Part shown: piece by piece, positions 1 to 7,389 of the stretch
How the letters are laid out: each line of letters opens with the position of its first letter
Position numbering within the stretch: position 1 is the first letter of the stretch
Assembly (NCBI GenBank): GCA_049281195.1
Contig: JBAPRR010000448.1
Location: 1-11,290, forward strand
Length of the DNA: 11,290 bases
Origin: JBAPRR01 sp049281195
GTDB taxonomy: Bacteria > Actinomycetota > Acidimicrobiia > Acidimicrobiales > CAVXTF01
Reading direction: 5' to 3'
Position numbers and translations under genes: made by a program
The notes under the pieces: generated by a model
Told to the model about the DNA's origin: nothing
Databases searched by the model: none
The model's input: only the letters and a program-made list of their open reading frames with translations

Positions 1-1319
1 CCGCCGTTGCGGTCCGGCGACCACTGCATGGGCGTTCGCACACCGTCGCGGTCGCCGAGGTAGATGTTGTCGCCCATCCCGATCTCGTCGCCGTAGTAGA
101 TGATCGGTGTTCCGGGCAGGCTGAACAGCAGCCCGTTCATCATCTCGATCAGCTGGCGGTCATCTCCGAGGAGCGGGGCGAGCCGGCGCCGGATTCCGAC
201 GTTTATGCGGGCTTGCGGATCCTGCGCGTACACGCGGTACATGTAGTCGCGTTCTTCGTCGGTGACCATCTCGAGCGTGAGCTCGTCGTGGTTGCGCAAG
301 AACAGGGCCCACTGGCAATCCTCAGGAAGCGGCGGGGTCTCGGCGAGGATGTCGACTATCGGGAAACGGTCCTCCTGTCGTGCCGCCATGAACATTCGCG
401 GCATGAGCGGAAAGTGGAATGCCATGTGGCATTGGTCGCCGTCGCCCAGATAGCGCACGGCATCCTCGGGCCACTGGTTGGCCTCTGCAAGGAGCATTCG
501 CCCTTTGAATCGGGCGTCTATGTGGGCGCGCAGATCGCGGATGTAGGCATATGTCTCGGGAAGGTTTTCGCAGGTGGTGCCTTCGCGTGCGAAGAGGTAC
601 GGCACCGCGTCCAGCCTCAGGGCATCGACTCCCATCCCCAGCCAGTAGTCGACGACATCGAAGATCTCCTGGCGCACAGCCGGGTTGTCGTAGTTGAGGC
701 TCGGCTGGTGGGAGTAGAAACGGTGCCAGAAATACTGCTGAGCGATGGGGTCGAACGCCCAGTTGGACGTCTCAGAGTCCGTGAAGATGATCCGGGCTTC
801 GGGGAACTTGTCCGAGGTGTCACTCCACATGTAGTAGTCGCGGTACACCGAACCACGAGGCGCTCTACGTGCCCGCTGGAACCAGGGATGCTCGTCCGAG
901 GTATGCGATAAGACGAGCTCGGTGATGACCTTCAGGCCCCGGCGGTGGGCTTCACGAAGAAAGGTTCTGAAATCGCGAAGTGTGCCGTACGGGGGATGGA
1001 TCGACCGGTAATCGGAGATGTCGTACCCGTCGTCGCGAAGCGGGGACGGATAGAAAGGTAAAACCCACACCGCGGTGATTCCGAGGTCCTGCAGGTAGTC
1101 GAGGCGGGAGGTCAGGCCGACGAGGTCTCCTACCCCGTCACCGTTGGAGTCCTGGAACGCCCTGATGTGAACCTCGTAGAGGACTGCGTCTTTGTACCAA
1201 TGCTCCGAGTCGTCGAGAACGACGGTCGGTCGCGCCATCGCGGTACGTGGCACCCACGCCCCCGACATCTGAGTAGGGGCGGCCGGAGATGGTCTCTGGG
1301 AGGTGAGCTCGGTGTCCAT
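1..1319 (-). CDS. treS: Trehalose synthase (maltose alpha-D-glucosyltransferase), 3' end cut by window edge
   Basis: TreS interconverts trehalose and maltose in the cytoplasm (GH13 family); in the GlgE pathway it supplies maltose for phosphorylation. About 439 residues are visible of a family usually near 570-600; the C-terminus lies beyond base 1. After a roughly 40-residue N-terminal tail the catalytic barrel opens with WYKDAVLYEVHIRAFQDSNG (41-60). Expected catalytic residues are Asp237 (LRLDAVP), Glu279 (LLAEANQ) and Asp345 (FLRNHDELT); the last motif followed by LEMVTDEERDYM is a strong TreS signature. Conserved region I reads LVLSHTS (135-141), with Ser138 where the family usually has Asn. 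The ATG at 1319 lies two bases after the glgE stop and has no clear ribosome binding site, which suggests translational coupling. ATGs at codons 18 and 28 are alternative starts. The long open frame on the opposite strand is a shadow. Confidence 0.95.
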   Translation of the reverse strand, partial: MDTELTSQRPSPAAPTQMSGAWVPRTAMARPTVVLDDSEHWYKDAVLYEVHIRAFQDSNGDGVGDLVGLTSRLDYLQDLGITAVWVLPFYPSPLRDDGYDISDYRSIHPPYGTLRDFRTFLREAHRRGLKVITELVLSHTSDEHPWFQRARRAPRGSVYRDYYMWSDTSDKFPEARIIFTDSETSNWAFDPIAQQYFWHRFYSHQPSLNYDNPAVRQEIFDVVDYWLGMGVDALRLDAVPYLFAREGTTCENLPETYAYIRDLRAHIDARFKGRMLLAEANQWPEDAVRYLGDGDQCHMAFHFPLMPRMFMAARQEDRFPIVDILAETPPLPEDCQWALFLRNHDELTLEMVTDEERDYMYRVYAQDPQARINVGIRRRLAPLLGDDRQLIEMMNGLLFSLPGTPIIYYGDEIGMGDNIYLGDRDGVRTPMQWSPDRNG

Positions 1320-1321
1320 GG

Positions 1322-3433
1322 TCAGCTGAGACGGTCGACGATGAGGACATGTGCAGGGACTCCGCGCGGGTCGAGGGAGACGAAGTTGCGCCTGCCCATC
1401 CAGGTGTAGCTCGCGCCTGTCAAGACGTCGCGCACAACGAAGGGCTCGTTGTCCGCTATTCCGAGCGCGCCGAGATCGATGTCGACCCACCCACTCTGCG
1501 TGTACACAGGATCGAGGTTCACCACGACTAACACGGTATTGGGTGCAGAGGTGGAGGCAATCGCTGTCGACCGGGGGATCTGCGAGTCCGGCGCTTGCCT
1601 GCTGTAAGCGATCAGGTTGTCGTTGTCGACCCGGTGGAACAGCAGATTCCGGTCTGTCTGGAGAGCCGGGTTCTCCTTGCGCGCACGATTGACGAGGGAG
1701 ATGAATGGCCGGAGGCTGAGTGGATCTTCACGGTCCCAGTTGCGGATCTCGTACTTCTCGGAGTGCAGGTACTCCTCGGAGCCGGGCGATCGCGGCCGGC
1801 TCTCCTGGAGCTCGAACGGCGGTCCGTAGATGCCATAGCTCGAAGCCAGCGTCGCGGCGAGGACGAATCGGGACATGAATGCCGCCTTGCCGCCTGTCTG
1901 GAGTTGTTCGGTGAGGATGTCAGGCGTGTTCGGCCACAGGTTGGGTCGTAGGAAGTCCGCCACAGGGGCTGAGTGCAACTCGGTCAAATATTGCTCGAGC
2001 TCCCACTTGGCATATCGCCACGCGACGTATGTGTACGACTGAGTGAAACCGAGCTTTGCGAGACGGTTCATCACCTTGGGCCGGGTGAACGCTTCAGATA
2101 GGAACAGGACATCGGGATCTTCGGACTTGATGGTCGAGATGAGCCATTCCCAGAAGGCGAATGGCTTCGTGTGCGGATTGTCAACCCGGAATATCCGTAC
2201 TCCATGGCTCATCCAGAACCGCACCACGGACGCGATCTCGTCCCACAGGGCTCGCCAGTCCGGGTTGTCGAAGTTGATCGGGTAAATGTCCTCGTAGCGC
2301 TTCGGGGGATTCTCGGCGTAACGGATGGTGCCATCCGGGAGGGTCTGGAACCAGGCGGGGTGATCGGTTACCCATGGATGGTCCGGCGCGCACTGGAGTG
2401 CAAGGTCCAGAGCTATCTCGATGTCGAGGGCATTAGCGGCCTTGACCAGTCGATCCAGGTCGGCGGAGGTCCCGAGCTGAGGGTCGATCGCGGTGTGTCC
2501 GCCTTCAGAGGAACCGATGGCCCAGGGGCTTCCCGGCTCGGAGGGCTCGGCTCGAATGGCGCCGTCCCTCCCTTTGCGGTTGGTGCGACCGATCGGATGG
2601 ATGGGCGGCAGGTAGAGGACGTCGAACCCGAGCTTGGAAACATAAGGCAGTTGCCTCTCAACATCGCGAAGTGTTCCGTGGACACCAGGCTCGTTGGCGG
2701 ACGACCTCGGGAACATCTCGTACCAGGTGCTGAAGCGTGCCTTCGTCCTGTCGACGGTAAGCGGGTACGTGTCGGACACGGCGGAGGATCCGGGCTCCGG
2801 GTACCTGCGCGCCGCGTTCAACACTTCAGGATCTGTCGCGAGCTCAACGAGCGCGAGAGTGCCCGCAGTGCTCACAGGGGTTGAAGCCTTCAGGCGTTGG
2901 CCGACGTCGATGAAGAACGCCCGGTCCGCCTTGGTTGCCCGCTCGGCTAACGAGTCGATGATCTGAGCACCCACCAGCAACTCGACGGAGACATCCTGCC
3001 CGGCATCTACGCGGATGCGCAGATCACGGACCCACGTGCCGTAGGTGTCGATCCAAGCGCGGAGAGAAAACCAGTAGGTGCCCATGCGGTCCGGGGTGAA
3101 GGTCGCCCCGAACCGGTCGTTGCCGAGCGGGTCCATGAATGCGCGAAGCCATCTGGAATCGGATTGATGGCGCCATTGGAGCTCGCAGGCCAGCTGGTCA
3201 TGACCCTCGGCGAACATGTCGGCTTCGATTGAAACCAGGTCCCCCACCTCGCGCTTGGCCGCGAATCGACCGCCGTCGACGGTCGGAGAGACGCTTTCGA
3301 TAACCGGTCGCACTCGCTCCGGGCACGGTGCGTCTGTCGTGGTGTCAGGAGTGGGTTGTTCCATCAGGCTGTCCAGGCCCGGGACCAGACGTCTGGCCAG
3401 GTAGGACGCCGTGCGCACCAGGCACAGGCCCAC
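1322..3433 (-). CDS. glgE: Alpha-1,4-glucan:maltose-1-phosphate maltosyltransferase
   Basis: GlgE extends alpha-1,4-glucans using maltose-1-phosphate (GH13_3), acting after TreS and maltokinase. Numbered from the GTG at 3433 (703 aa), the N-terminal beta-sandwich domain starts near residue 43 (PVIESVSPTVDGGRF) and the barrel near 230. Catalytic residues are Asp418 (FRVDNPHTKP), Glu447 (FLSEAF) and Asp505 (NTPDIL); the 29-residue gap between the first two equals that of Streptomyces GlgE. Length fits the family. The start is uncertain. The GTG at 3433 has no good ribosome binding site. ATG 3364 (codon 24) lies closer to the conserved domain but also lacks one. An in-frame CTG at 3509-3511 has an ideally spaced AGGAG. 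The gene is followed by treS after two bases, so the two are probably one operon. The 484-base gap upstream suggests its own promoter, but I could not identify one. Confidence 0.95.
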   Translation of the reverse strand: MGLCLVRTASYLARRLVPGLDSLMEQPTPDTTTDAPCPERVRPVIESVSPTVDGGRFAAKREVGDLVSIEADMFAEGHDQLACELQWRHQSDSRWLRAFMDPLGNDRFGATFTPDRMGTYWFSLRAWIDTYGTWVRDLRIRVDAGQDVSVELLVGAQIIDSLAERATKADRAFFIDVGQRLKASTPVSTAGTLALVELATDPEVLNAARRYPEPGSSAVSDTYPLTVDRTKARFSTWYEMFPRSSANEPGVHGTLRDVERQLPYVSKLGFDVLYLPPIHPIGRTNRKGRDGAIRAEPSEPGSPWAIGSSEGGHTAIDPQLGTSADLDRLVKAANALDIEIALDLALQCAPDHPWVTDHPAWFQTLPDGTIRYAENPPKRYEDIYPINFDNPDWRALWDEIASVVRFWMSHGVRIFRVDNPHTKPFAFWEWLISTIKSEDPDVLFLSEAFTRPKVMNRLAKLGFTQSYTYVAWRYAKWELEQYLTELHSAPVADFLRPNLWPNTPDILTEQLQTGGKAAFMSRFVLAATLASSYGIYGPPFELQESRPRSPGSEEYLHSEKYEIRNWDREDPLSLRPFISLVNRARKENPALQTDRNLLFHRVDNDNLIAYSRQAPDSQIPRSTAIASTSAPNTVLVVVNLDPVYTQSGWVDIDLGALGIADNEPFVVRDVLTGASYTWMGRRNFVSLDPRGVPAHVLIVDRLS

Positions 3434-3917
3434 GCTAGTTGCGCGATCGACAAGGCAGCCTCTCCTATCGATGGTGCTGTCGGGCTGCTCGCCGACGTCG
3501 GAGCTGGTCAGGGGGGTTCTCCTCGGTCAAACGATGGAACTGTTGCGGCCTCGTGCTCCGGTAGCCCACGTGGTCGGACGGCCCATTTCTGGCGCAGTTC
3601 ATGAATCGGCGGATCCGACGGTCGACTGAAGACAGGTGCAGGTAGGAAATTTGGATTCCGGTCCTCTCTTTATGGGCTTCACCGAATGCCGTCGAACGTT
3701 GCTCGCTACACCTGTCCACCGGTGCTGGCGGTGCATGGTGAATCGTGTTGTCAGGCTCGCTCACGTCAATTCAGAACGATGCCCTGCGAAAGACCTACGA
3801 AACCGCTCCTGCCGGCCATCGATCGGCTTGTGTTCTCGTTCCCCGCCGTTTGTGAATTCATTGGCGTCGTGTTGGCCGGACACTCACTTACAGTGATCGC
3901 AAACGAACGATCGCCTC
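3434..3917. other. Intergenic spacer upstream of glgE; no convincing gene
   Basis: This spacer separates the methyltransferase stop from glgE. Open frames here, such as a 99-residue minus-strand frame at 3465-3764 rich in Arg, His and Gln, show no domain, ribosome binding site or codon bias supporting a gene. It does contain AGGAG on the minus strand (3519-3523), seven bases before an in-frame CTG of glgE. A weak 5-bp stem (GATCG/CGATC) follows the methyltransferase stop near 3892-3915, without a T-run, so a terminator is possible but unproven. A glgE promoter should lie here, but I see no clear -35/-10 pair. Confidence 0.5.
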
Positions 3918-4658
3918 TCAAGTGGCTCGTGCGATGGTCACGATCTCGGGACTGGTCGCTGAAACGGGTCCTCCGCTCCAATCGCCGAGCTGATCCACGA
4001 TCGACATGCCGGCTGCACTCAGGAAGATCCCGAGCGAGTTCCGGTCCAAGAACCGTAACGTGCTTTCACTCTGTTCCGCGCCGGGCCACTCGGAGCACGT
4101 GAAGGTTGTAGTGAACGTGACCCGGTCACTGAGGACCGGTAGGTGGACCCGATGAGACATACGCACCGTTCTGCCGTCGGCGCCCTTAGCTTCGACGGCG
4201 TTTTTCGGGATCCATTTCTCCCACTCGCGCGCCGCGGGATTTCGGGTTTCGAAGGCGAAGCGACCGTCAGCCGTAAGAGCTGATCGGATTGCTGAAAGCG
4301 TCCGGAGGATCTCGTCGTCTTCAAGCAGGACTTGAAACGCATGACATGACATGACGATGAGGTCGAACTCGGACAACCAATCAACTGTCGTCATGTCTCC
4401 GAGAACCCACTCCACATCGTGTTCGTGGCGGGCTACCAGCAACATCGCTTCGGCCGGATCGATGCCACACAACCGTCCGGCGTGTCCCGCCTTTCTCGCG
4501 AGCCGCAGCAGCTCCCCCGTTCCGCAGCCGATGTCGGCAACCGCGTGGGCCTCCATCACCATCGGGAGGTAGAAACCGAAGTCGCGACGCTCCTTCGCCG
4601 GGCTCCACAGGTCATAAAGCTCGGCGAGATGAAGCTGTGCGAATTGTCGATCAACCAT
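3918..4658 (-). CDS. Class I SAM-dependent methyltransferase
   Basis: This is a 246-residue cytoplasmic methyltransferase of the seven-stranded Rossmann type (Methyltransf_11/25-like). Motif I for S-adenosylmethionine binding is ADIGCGTGEL (41-50). The acidic residue ending strand 2 is Asp67 in GIDPAEAM. A GDM motif sits at 87-89 and strand 4 is FDLIVMSCHAFQ (98-109). The C-terminal half forms a beta-rich lid ending in SPEIVTIARAT. The substrate cannot be predicted; small-molecule methylation is the general expectation for this fold. The ATG at 4658 lies 16 bases after the stop of the SDR gene and has only a poor ribosome binding site, so it is probably co-transcribed and translationally coupled. 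Pairing with an oxidoreductase under a divergent MerR regulator suggests an inducible small-molecule modification or detoxification operon; that role is inference. Confidence 0.88.
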   Translation of the reverse strand: MVDRQFAQLHLAELYDLWSPAKERRDFGFYLPMVMEAHAVADIGCGTGELLRLARKAGHAGRLCGIDPAEAMLLVARHEHDVEWVLGDMTTVDWLSEFDLIVMSCHAFQVLLEDDEILRTLSAIRSALTADGRFAFETRNPAAREWEKWIPKNAVEAKGADGRTVRMSHRVHLPVLSDRVTFTTTFTCSEWPGAEQSESTLRFLDRNSLGIFLSAAGMSIVDQLGDWSGGPVSATSPEIVTIARAT

Positions 4659-4674
4659 CCGAGCCGTGGGTCCC

Positions 4675-5460
4675 CTATTCCTGTTCGGTTGGCCGGATCA
4701 GGATTTCGTTCACCGCGACGTGACGGGGTCTCGTCACGATGTAGATGATGGAGTCTGAGATGTCTTCCGCACTCATCAGCTGAGTGTTCTGGAATCGGCT
4801 CACCATTGTCTGAATGACCTCCGGACGATTGTGGCTCGCAAGTTCGGTCATCGTCGCGCCGGGCTCGACGAGGGATATACGTACGTGACGTTGAGTCACT
4901 TCCTGACGTAGGGACTCGCTGAACGCTCCGACGCCGAACTTGGTCAGGTTGTAGACGCCCCGTCCTGTGCCGGGGACCCTGCCTGCAACGGAGCTGATAT
5001 TGACCATGTCGGACACTCGTCTCGGGCTGTCCTCGGCCGCGGTCAACAGATGCGGCAATGCAGCGTGTGCGCAGTAGAGAAGGCCGAGCACGTTCAACTC
5101 GACCATCCGCTGCCACTCTGAGAGGGGCGCTCCCTCAACCGGTCCGAGCAGCATGACGCCCGCGTTGTTCACGAGTATGTCCAGGCGTCCGAGCTCGCTT
5201 ACCGTCCGATTTACGGCACCGGTCGCCTCCGACTCTTCTGTGACGTCGGCCTCGATTACGTGTGCGGTGCCACCGGCCTCACTGATTCGCTCGGCCAGAG
5301 CGTCAAGTCGGTCTTTGCGTCGGGCGACGATGGCAACCCGGCTCCCCCTTGCCGCCAGAGCCAGTGCTGTTGCCTCGCCGATCCCGCTCGACGCTCCGGT
5401 TACCAGGGCAACCGTCTCCTCAAGGCTCTCTTCGCCAAGCCTGGGTCTCACTTCGGCCAT
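4675..5460 (-). CDS. Classical short-chain dehydrogenase/reductase (SDR)
   Basis: This is a 261-residue NAD(P)-dependent oxidoreductase with a Rossmann fold. From the chosen start the cofactor motif TGASSGIG is at 21-28 and Arg47-Arg48 after strand 2 favour NADPH. NNAG is at 98-101, Asn123 lies in ELNVLG, Ser156 or Ser157 is in NISSVAG, and the catalytic pair is Tyr170 and Lys174 (YNLTK), followed by PG at 200-201. The length is typical of classical SDRs. The C-terminus (HVAVNEILIRPTEQ) resembles YdfG-like 3-hydroxy-acid or aldehyde reductases, but the substrate is not determinable. The start is set at the ATG at 5460 because AGGAGG (5466-5471) lies five bases upstream; the open frame extends 12 codons further to 5496 without such a site. 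It is the first gene of an operon with the methyltransferase and is divergent from the MerR gene. Confidence 0.92.
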   Translation of the reverse strand: MAEVRPRLGEESLEETVALVTGASSGIGEATALALAARGSRVAIVARRKDRLDALAERISEAGGTAHVIEADVTEESEATGAVNRTVSELGRLDILVNNAGVMLLGPVEGAPLSEWQRMVELNVLGLLYCAHAALPHLLTAAEDSPRRVSDMVNISSVAGRVPGTGRGVYNLTKFGVGAFSESLRQEVTQRHVRISLVEPGATMTELASHNRPEVIQTMVSRFQNTQLMSAEDISDSIIYIVTRPRHVAVNEILIRPTEQE

Positions 5461-5464
5461 GGGG

Positions 5465-5471
5465 TCCTCCT
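5465..5471 (-). promoter_or_regulatory. Strong ribosome binding site of the SDR gene
   Basis: On the minus strand AGGAGGA lies five to six bases before the ATG at 5460. It decides this start over the longer open frame from 5496. Confidence 0.75.
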
Positions 5472-5515
5472 GATCGATGAAGGACCAGATTCCCAACGAC
5501 GTGAGCCGTTACGCA

Positions 5516-5539
5516 AGATCCGCACCCTTATTCGGATCT
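5516..5539. promoter_or_regulatory. Perfect 7-10-7 inverted repeat in the divergent promoter region; candidate MerR operator
   Basis: AGATCCG (5516-5522) and CGGATCT (5533-5539) are exact inverted repeats around a 10-base spacer. They lie between the SDR start (5460, -) and the MerR start (5608, +). MerR-family proteins bind dyads, usually between -35 and -10 elements. I could not assign confident promoter hexamers on either strand around it, so the operator role is inferred from symmetry and context. No T-run follows, which argues against a terminator. Confidence 0.5.
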
Positions 5540-5582
5540 GAGCAGCAACGCCGTATCTCCACCTCTGTACCGAGGCGCTTGC

Positions 5583-5600
5583 GTCTCCTCCGCGGGAGAC
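5583..5600 (+). promoter_or_regulatory. Dyad overlapping the MerR gene ribosome binding site
   Basis: GTCTCC (5583-5588) and GGAGAC (5595-5600) are exact inverted repeats with a 6-base spacer. The likely ribosome binding site GGGAG (5594-5598) lies in the right arm, nine bases before the GTG at 5608. In RNA the stem would hide that site; in DNA it could be a second operator. Both readings are inference. Confidence 0.4.
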
Positions 5601-5607
5601 TCTTATC

Positions 5608-6456
5608 GTGACGTCTGTGTCAGAAGGACTGATCAGCATCGGGCAGCTCTCGAGGGCCTCGGGGCTGACGATCAAGGCACTGAGGTACTACGACCGGGTC
5701 GGCTTGCTGGAGCCGGCATTGATCGACAAAGCCACGAGTTTTCGCTACTACCAAGCCGATCAAGTCGCTGTGGCTTCTGCCGTGCGGCGACTCCGGGGGG
5801 TCGACGTCCCCCTCGACGACATCCGGAGGTACCTCGAAGCCGAGGATCGCGACGAGGCGTTGAAGGAGATCCTCGTTTCCCATCGAACTCGCCTGGAGAG
5901 CCGCGCCGCCCGGTTGGCCGGCGACCTCCACGAGCTCTCGCACATTCTCAACGACGGACTGGAGGCAGTTATGACCGAACTGACGAGTGAGTCGCTCCTG
6001 TCGCCTGAAGACGAGCGGAAGATTGCGATCAGCTACTTCAACTCGACTTGGGACCTGATGGAAAAAGAGGACCGTACGGTCGACGACGACGACCGGATGC
6101 TGCACATGGCCCACGCCTCGAGGTACCACTGGGGCCAGATCGGTAATCCGGAGAATCGAGCTCGCGGCGAATGGCAGGTGTCGCGGGTCTATGCCGTCCT
6201 ACGACGCTCTGAGCCGTGCCTTCACCACGCCCAAAGGGTCCTCGACATTTGCGTCGAGAACGGGATCGGTGACTGGGACATTGCCTTCGCATACGAGGCT
6301 CTCGCACGAGGCCACGCAATAGCCGGTGACGCGGAGGCCGCTCGTTCCATGACCGAGAAGGCGCTCGAAGCATCAGAAGCGATCGCAGAGGAAGAGGAGC
6401 GCAAGATCCTGTTGGCTGATCTCGAGACGATTCCTGAGCAGGAACGGTTCTGGTAG
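5608..6456 (+). CDS. MerR-family transcriptional regulator with C-terminal TPR-like domain
   Basis: This is a 282-residue protein. The MerR winged helix-turn-helix occupies about 9-77 (ISIGQLSRASGLTIKALRYY, then DRVGLLEP and RYY), ending in a typical DDIRRYL. A helical linker, probably the dimerising coiled coil, spans about 80-118. The C-terminal part (about 122-282) is all-helical and TPR-like, with EEDD/ARGEWQVSRVYAVL/AFAYEALARGHA-type motifs that I associate with stand-alone bacterial proteins of about 150 residues. It would act as the ligand-sensing part; the ligand is unknown. The GTG at 5608 has GGGAG nine bases upstream. It is divergent from the SDR-methyltransferase operon across 147 bases that contain a perfect dyad, so it probably regulates that operon and itself. 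An internal GGAGG and ATG (5961-5973) could give a second product. Confidence 0.9.
   Translation: MTSVSEGLISIGQLSRASGLTIKALRYYDRVGLLEPALIDKATSFRYYQADQVAVASAVRRLRGVDVPLDDIRRYLEAEDRDEALKEILVSHRTRLESRAARLAGDLHELSHILNDGLEAVMTELTSESLLSPEDERKIAISYFNSTWDLMEKEDRTVDDDDRMLHMAHASRYHWGQIGNPENRARGEWQVSRVYAVLRRSEPCLHHAQRVLDICVENGIGDWDIAFAYEALARGHAIAGDAEAARSMTEKALEASEAIAEEEERKILLADLETIPEQERFW
5961..5973 (+). promoter_or_regulatory. Internal ribosome binding site and ATG inside the MerR gene
   Basis: GGAGG (5961-5965), a 5-base spacer and ATG (5971-5973) lie in frame at codon 122. This is where the helix-turn-helix and linker end and the TPR-like domain begins. It would yield a 161-residue protein lacking the DNA-binding domain. 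The site is visible in the sequence; its use is inference, by analogy with tipA of Streptomyces, which makes TipAL and TipAS from one frame. Confidence 0.45.
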
Positions 6457-6543
6457 CAGCGGATCCGGGTCGTCTTATCTGCGGCGGTCGATCCCTTGAC
6501 AACGACGATCACGCCACATTGTTGTCCCCTCTACCTATGGCCG
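6457..6543. other. Convergent spacer between the MerR and peptidase genes
   Basis: Both flanking genes end into this 87-base gap. It holds a 6-bp inverted repeat, GACAAC (6498-6503) and GTTGTC (6521-6526), with a 17-base loop and no T-run. A weak bidirectional terminator is conceivable, but the loop is long. Confidence 0.25.
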
Positions 6544-7389
6544 CTACGACGAGCAGGTTGACGCCCATGTGCAGACATCGAACTCGGTACCCTTCGCGTT
6601 TGGGTTAGAGGGCGTGGAAATCGGCTTGCTTTTTGAGTTGATCAACTGGATTGCATCGGCCGGAACCAGCCCAGCGGTGTTCTCCTCGTTGACCTTGGAA
6701 CCGTAGAACTTGACAACCCCAAGATTCGGCAGGTTCGCCAGACCTGCACCCGTCTTGGTGCTGATCACGGCGGGGGTCTCCACTATCCACTCGGCAGTCA
6801 GCTCGCTCGATGTGTAAGCCGTGTTCTCCACGAACCCTTGTCCGTCGGTCTCATCCTTTAGCTGGATGGTCCACTCGTCCGGTCCCGTTGATGAAATGAA
6901 GCAGTGAACCAGGTCGCCGGGATGAATGGTGATCGGCTCCCTCACAGAGGTTGCTGGGATCAGTTCGTACCAGGCGGAGTAACGAGCCGCGCCTGTCTTT
7001 CCGACCGTTTCCGATGTGCCGGCTTGAATGAGGGTGTCATCGGTCTCGGTGCACGAGGTGTTGACACATCCTCCTCCAATGCCGATCCATGTGGCGCCGT
7101 GCTCGGACTGCCCGGCCTTGTGGGCTTTCGCCGTAGGAACGATCCACGATCCCGTCACCTCGGTGTACTTGGTCCCGGTGCTCAGGTAACCGAGGTTGTA
7201 GCCGGACCAATTGCTTGACTGGCTATCGGCAAAGAAAGGACCGCCTTTGACAATCTGGACGGTCCCTTGTGAGGCCGTGGCGGCCCCTGCGGATCCCGAT
7301 GCCAGCAGCGCAGGCAACGTGGAGCAGGCCGCAATCAGCGAGAACGCCACCGCGAACAAGGACTTGATACGAAATGCTTTTCCGCTCAT
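6544..7389 (-). CDS. Secreted glutamic peptidase, eqolisin family (G1, Peptidase_A4)
   Basis: This is a 281-residue exported protein resembling scytalidoglutamic and aspergilloglutamic peptidases, acid endopeptidases with a Gln/Glu catalytic pair. After the signal sequence, SSNWSGYNL (58-66) and GSWIVPTA (80-87) match the family's N-terminal strands. The catalytic Gln is expected at 122 (LIQAGTSE) and the Glu in AEWIVE (199-204), most likely Glu200. WYELIP (140-145) and the GDLVHC strand also fit. The start is ATG 7389, with GGAG seven bases upstream; the frame runs back to 7587 but that extension is not secretory. The signal has basic residues 4-9, then a hydrophobic run to about 30 and an AGAATA cleavage site. 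IAAC at 19-22 also fits a lipobox, so a lipoprotein is possible. It stands alone, convergent with the MerR gene. The family is best known from fungi but also occurs in bacteria. Confidence 0.88.
   Translation of the reverse strand: MSGKAFRIKSLFAVAFSLIAACSTLPALLASGSAGAATASQGTVQIVKGGPFFADSQSSNWSGYNLGYLSTGTKYTEVTGSWIVPTAKAHKAGQSEHGATWIGIGGGCVNTSCTETDDTLIQAGTSETVGKTGAARYSAWYELIPATSVREPITIHPGDLVHCFISSTGPDEWTIQLKDETDGQGFVENTAYTSSELTAEWIVETPAVISTKTGAGLANLPNLGVVKFYGSKVNEENTAGLVPADAIQLINSKSKPISTPSNPNAKGTEFDVCTWASTCSS

Noticed and set aside
213..911. 232-residue plus-strand open frame
   Set aside because: It lies antisense to treS, whose catalytic motifs are intact; the frame is a by-product of GC-rich codon bias.
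2171..2884. 237-residue plus-strand open frame
   Set aside because: It lies antisense to glgE and has no recognisable domain or ribosome binding site.
3465..3764. 99-residue minus-strand frame upstream of glgE
   Set aside because: Its composition is Arg/His/Gln-rich, it has no ribosome binding site, and part of it overlaps the in-frame extension of glgE.
4556..5116. 186-residue minus-strand open frame
   Set aside because: It overlaps the SDR and methyltransferase genes in another frame and is Arg/Ser-rich without motifs.
5620..6129. 169-residue minus-strand open frame
   Set aside because: It is the antisense shadow of the MerR gene.
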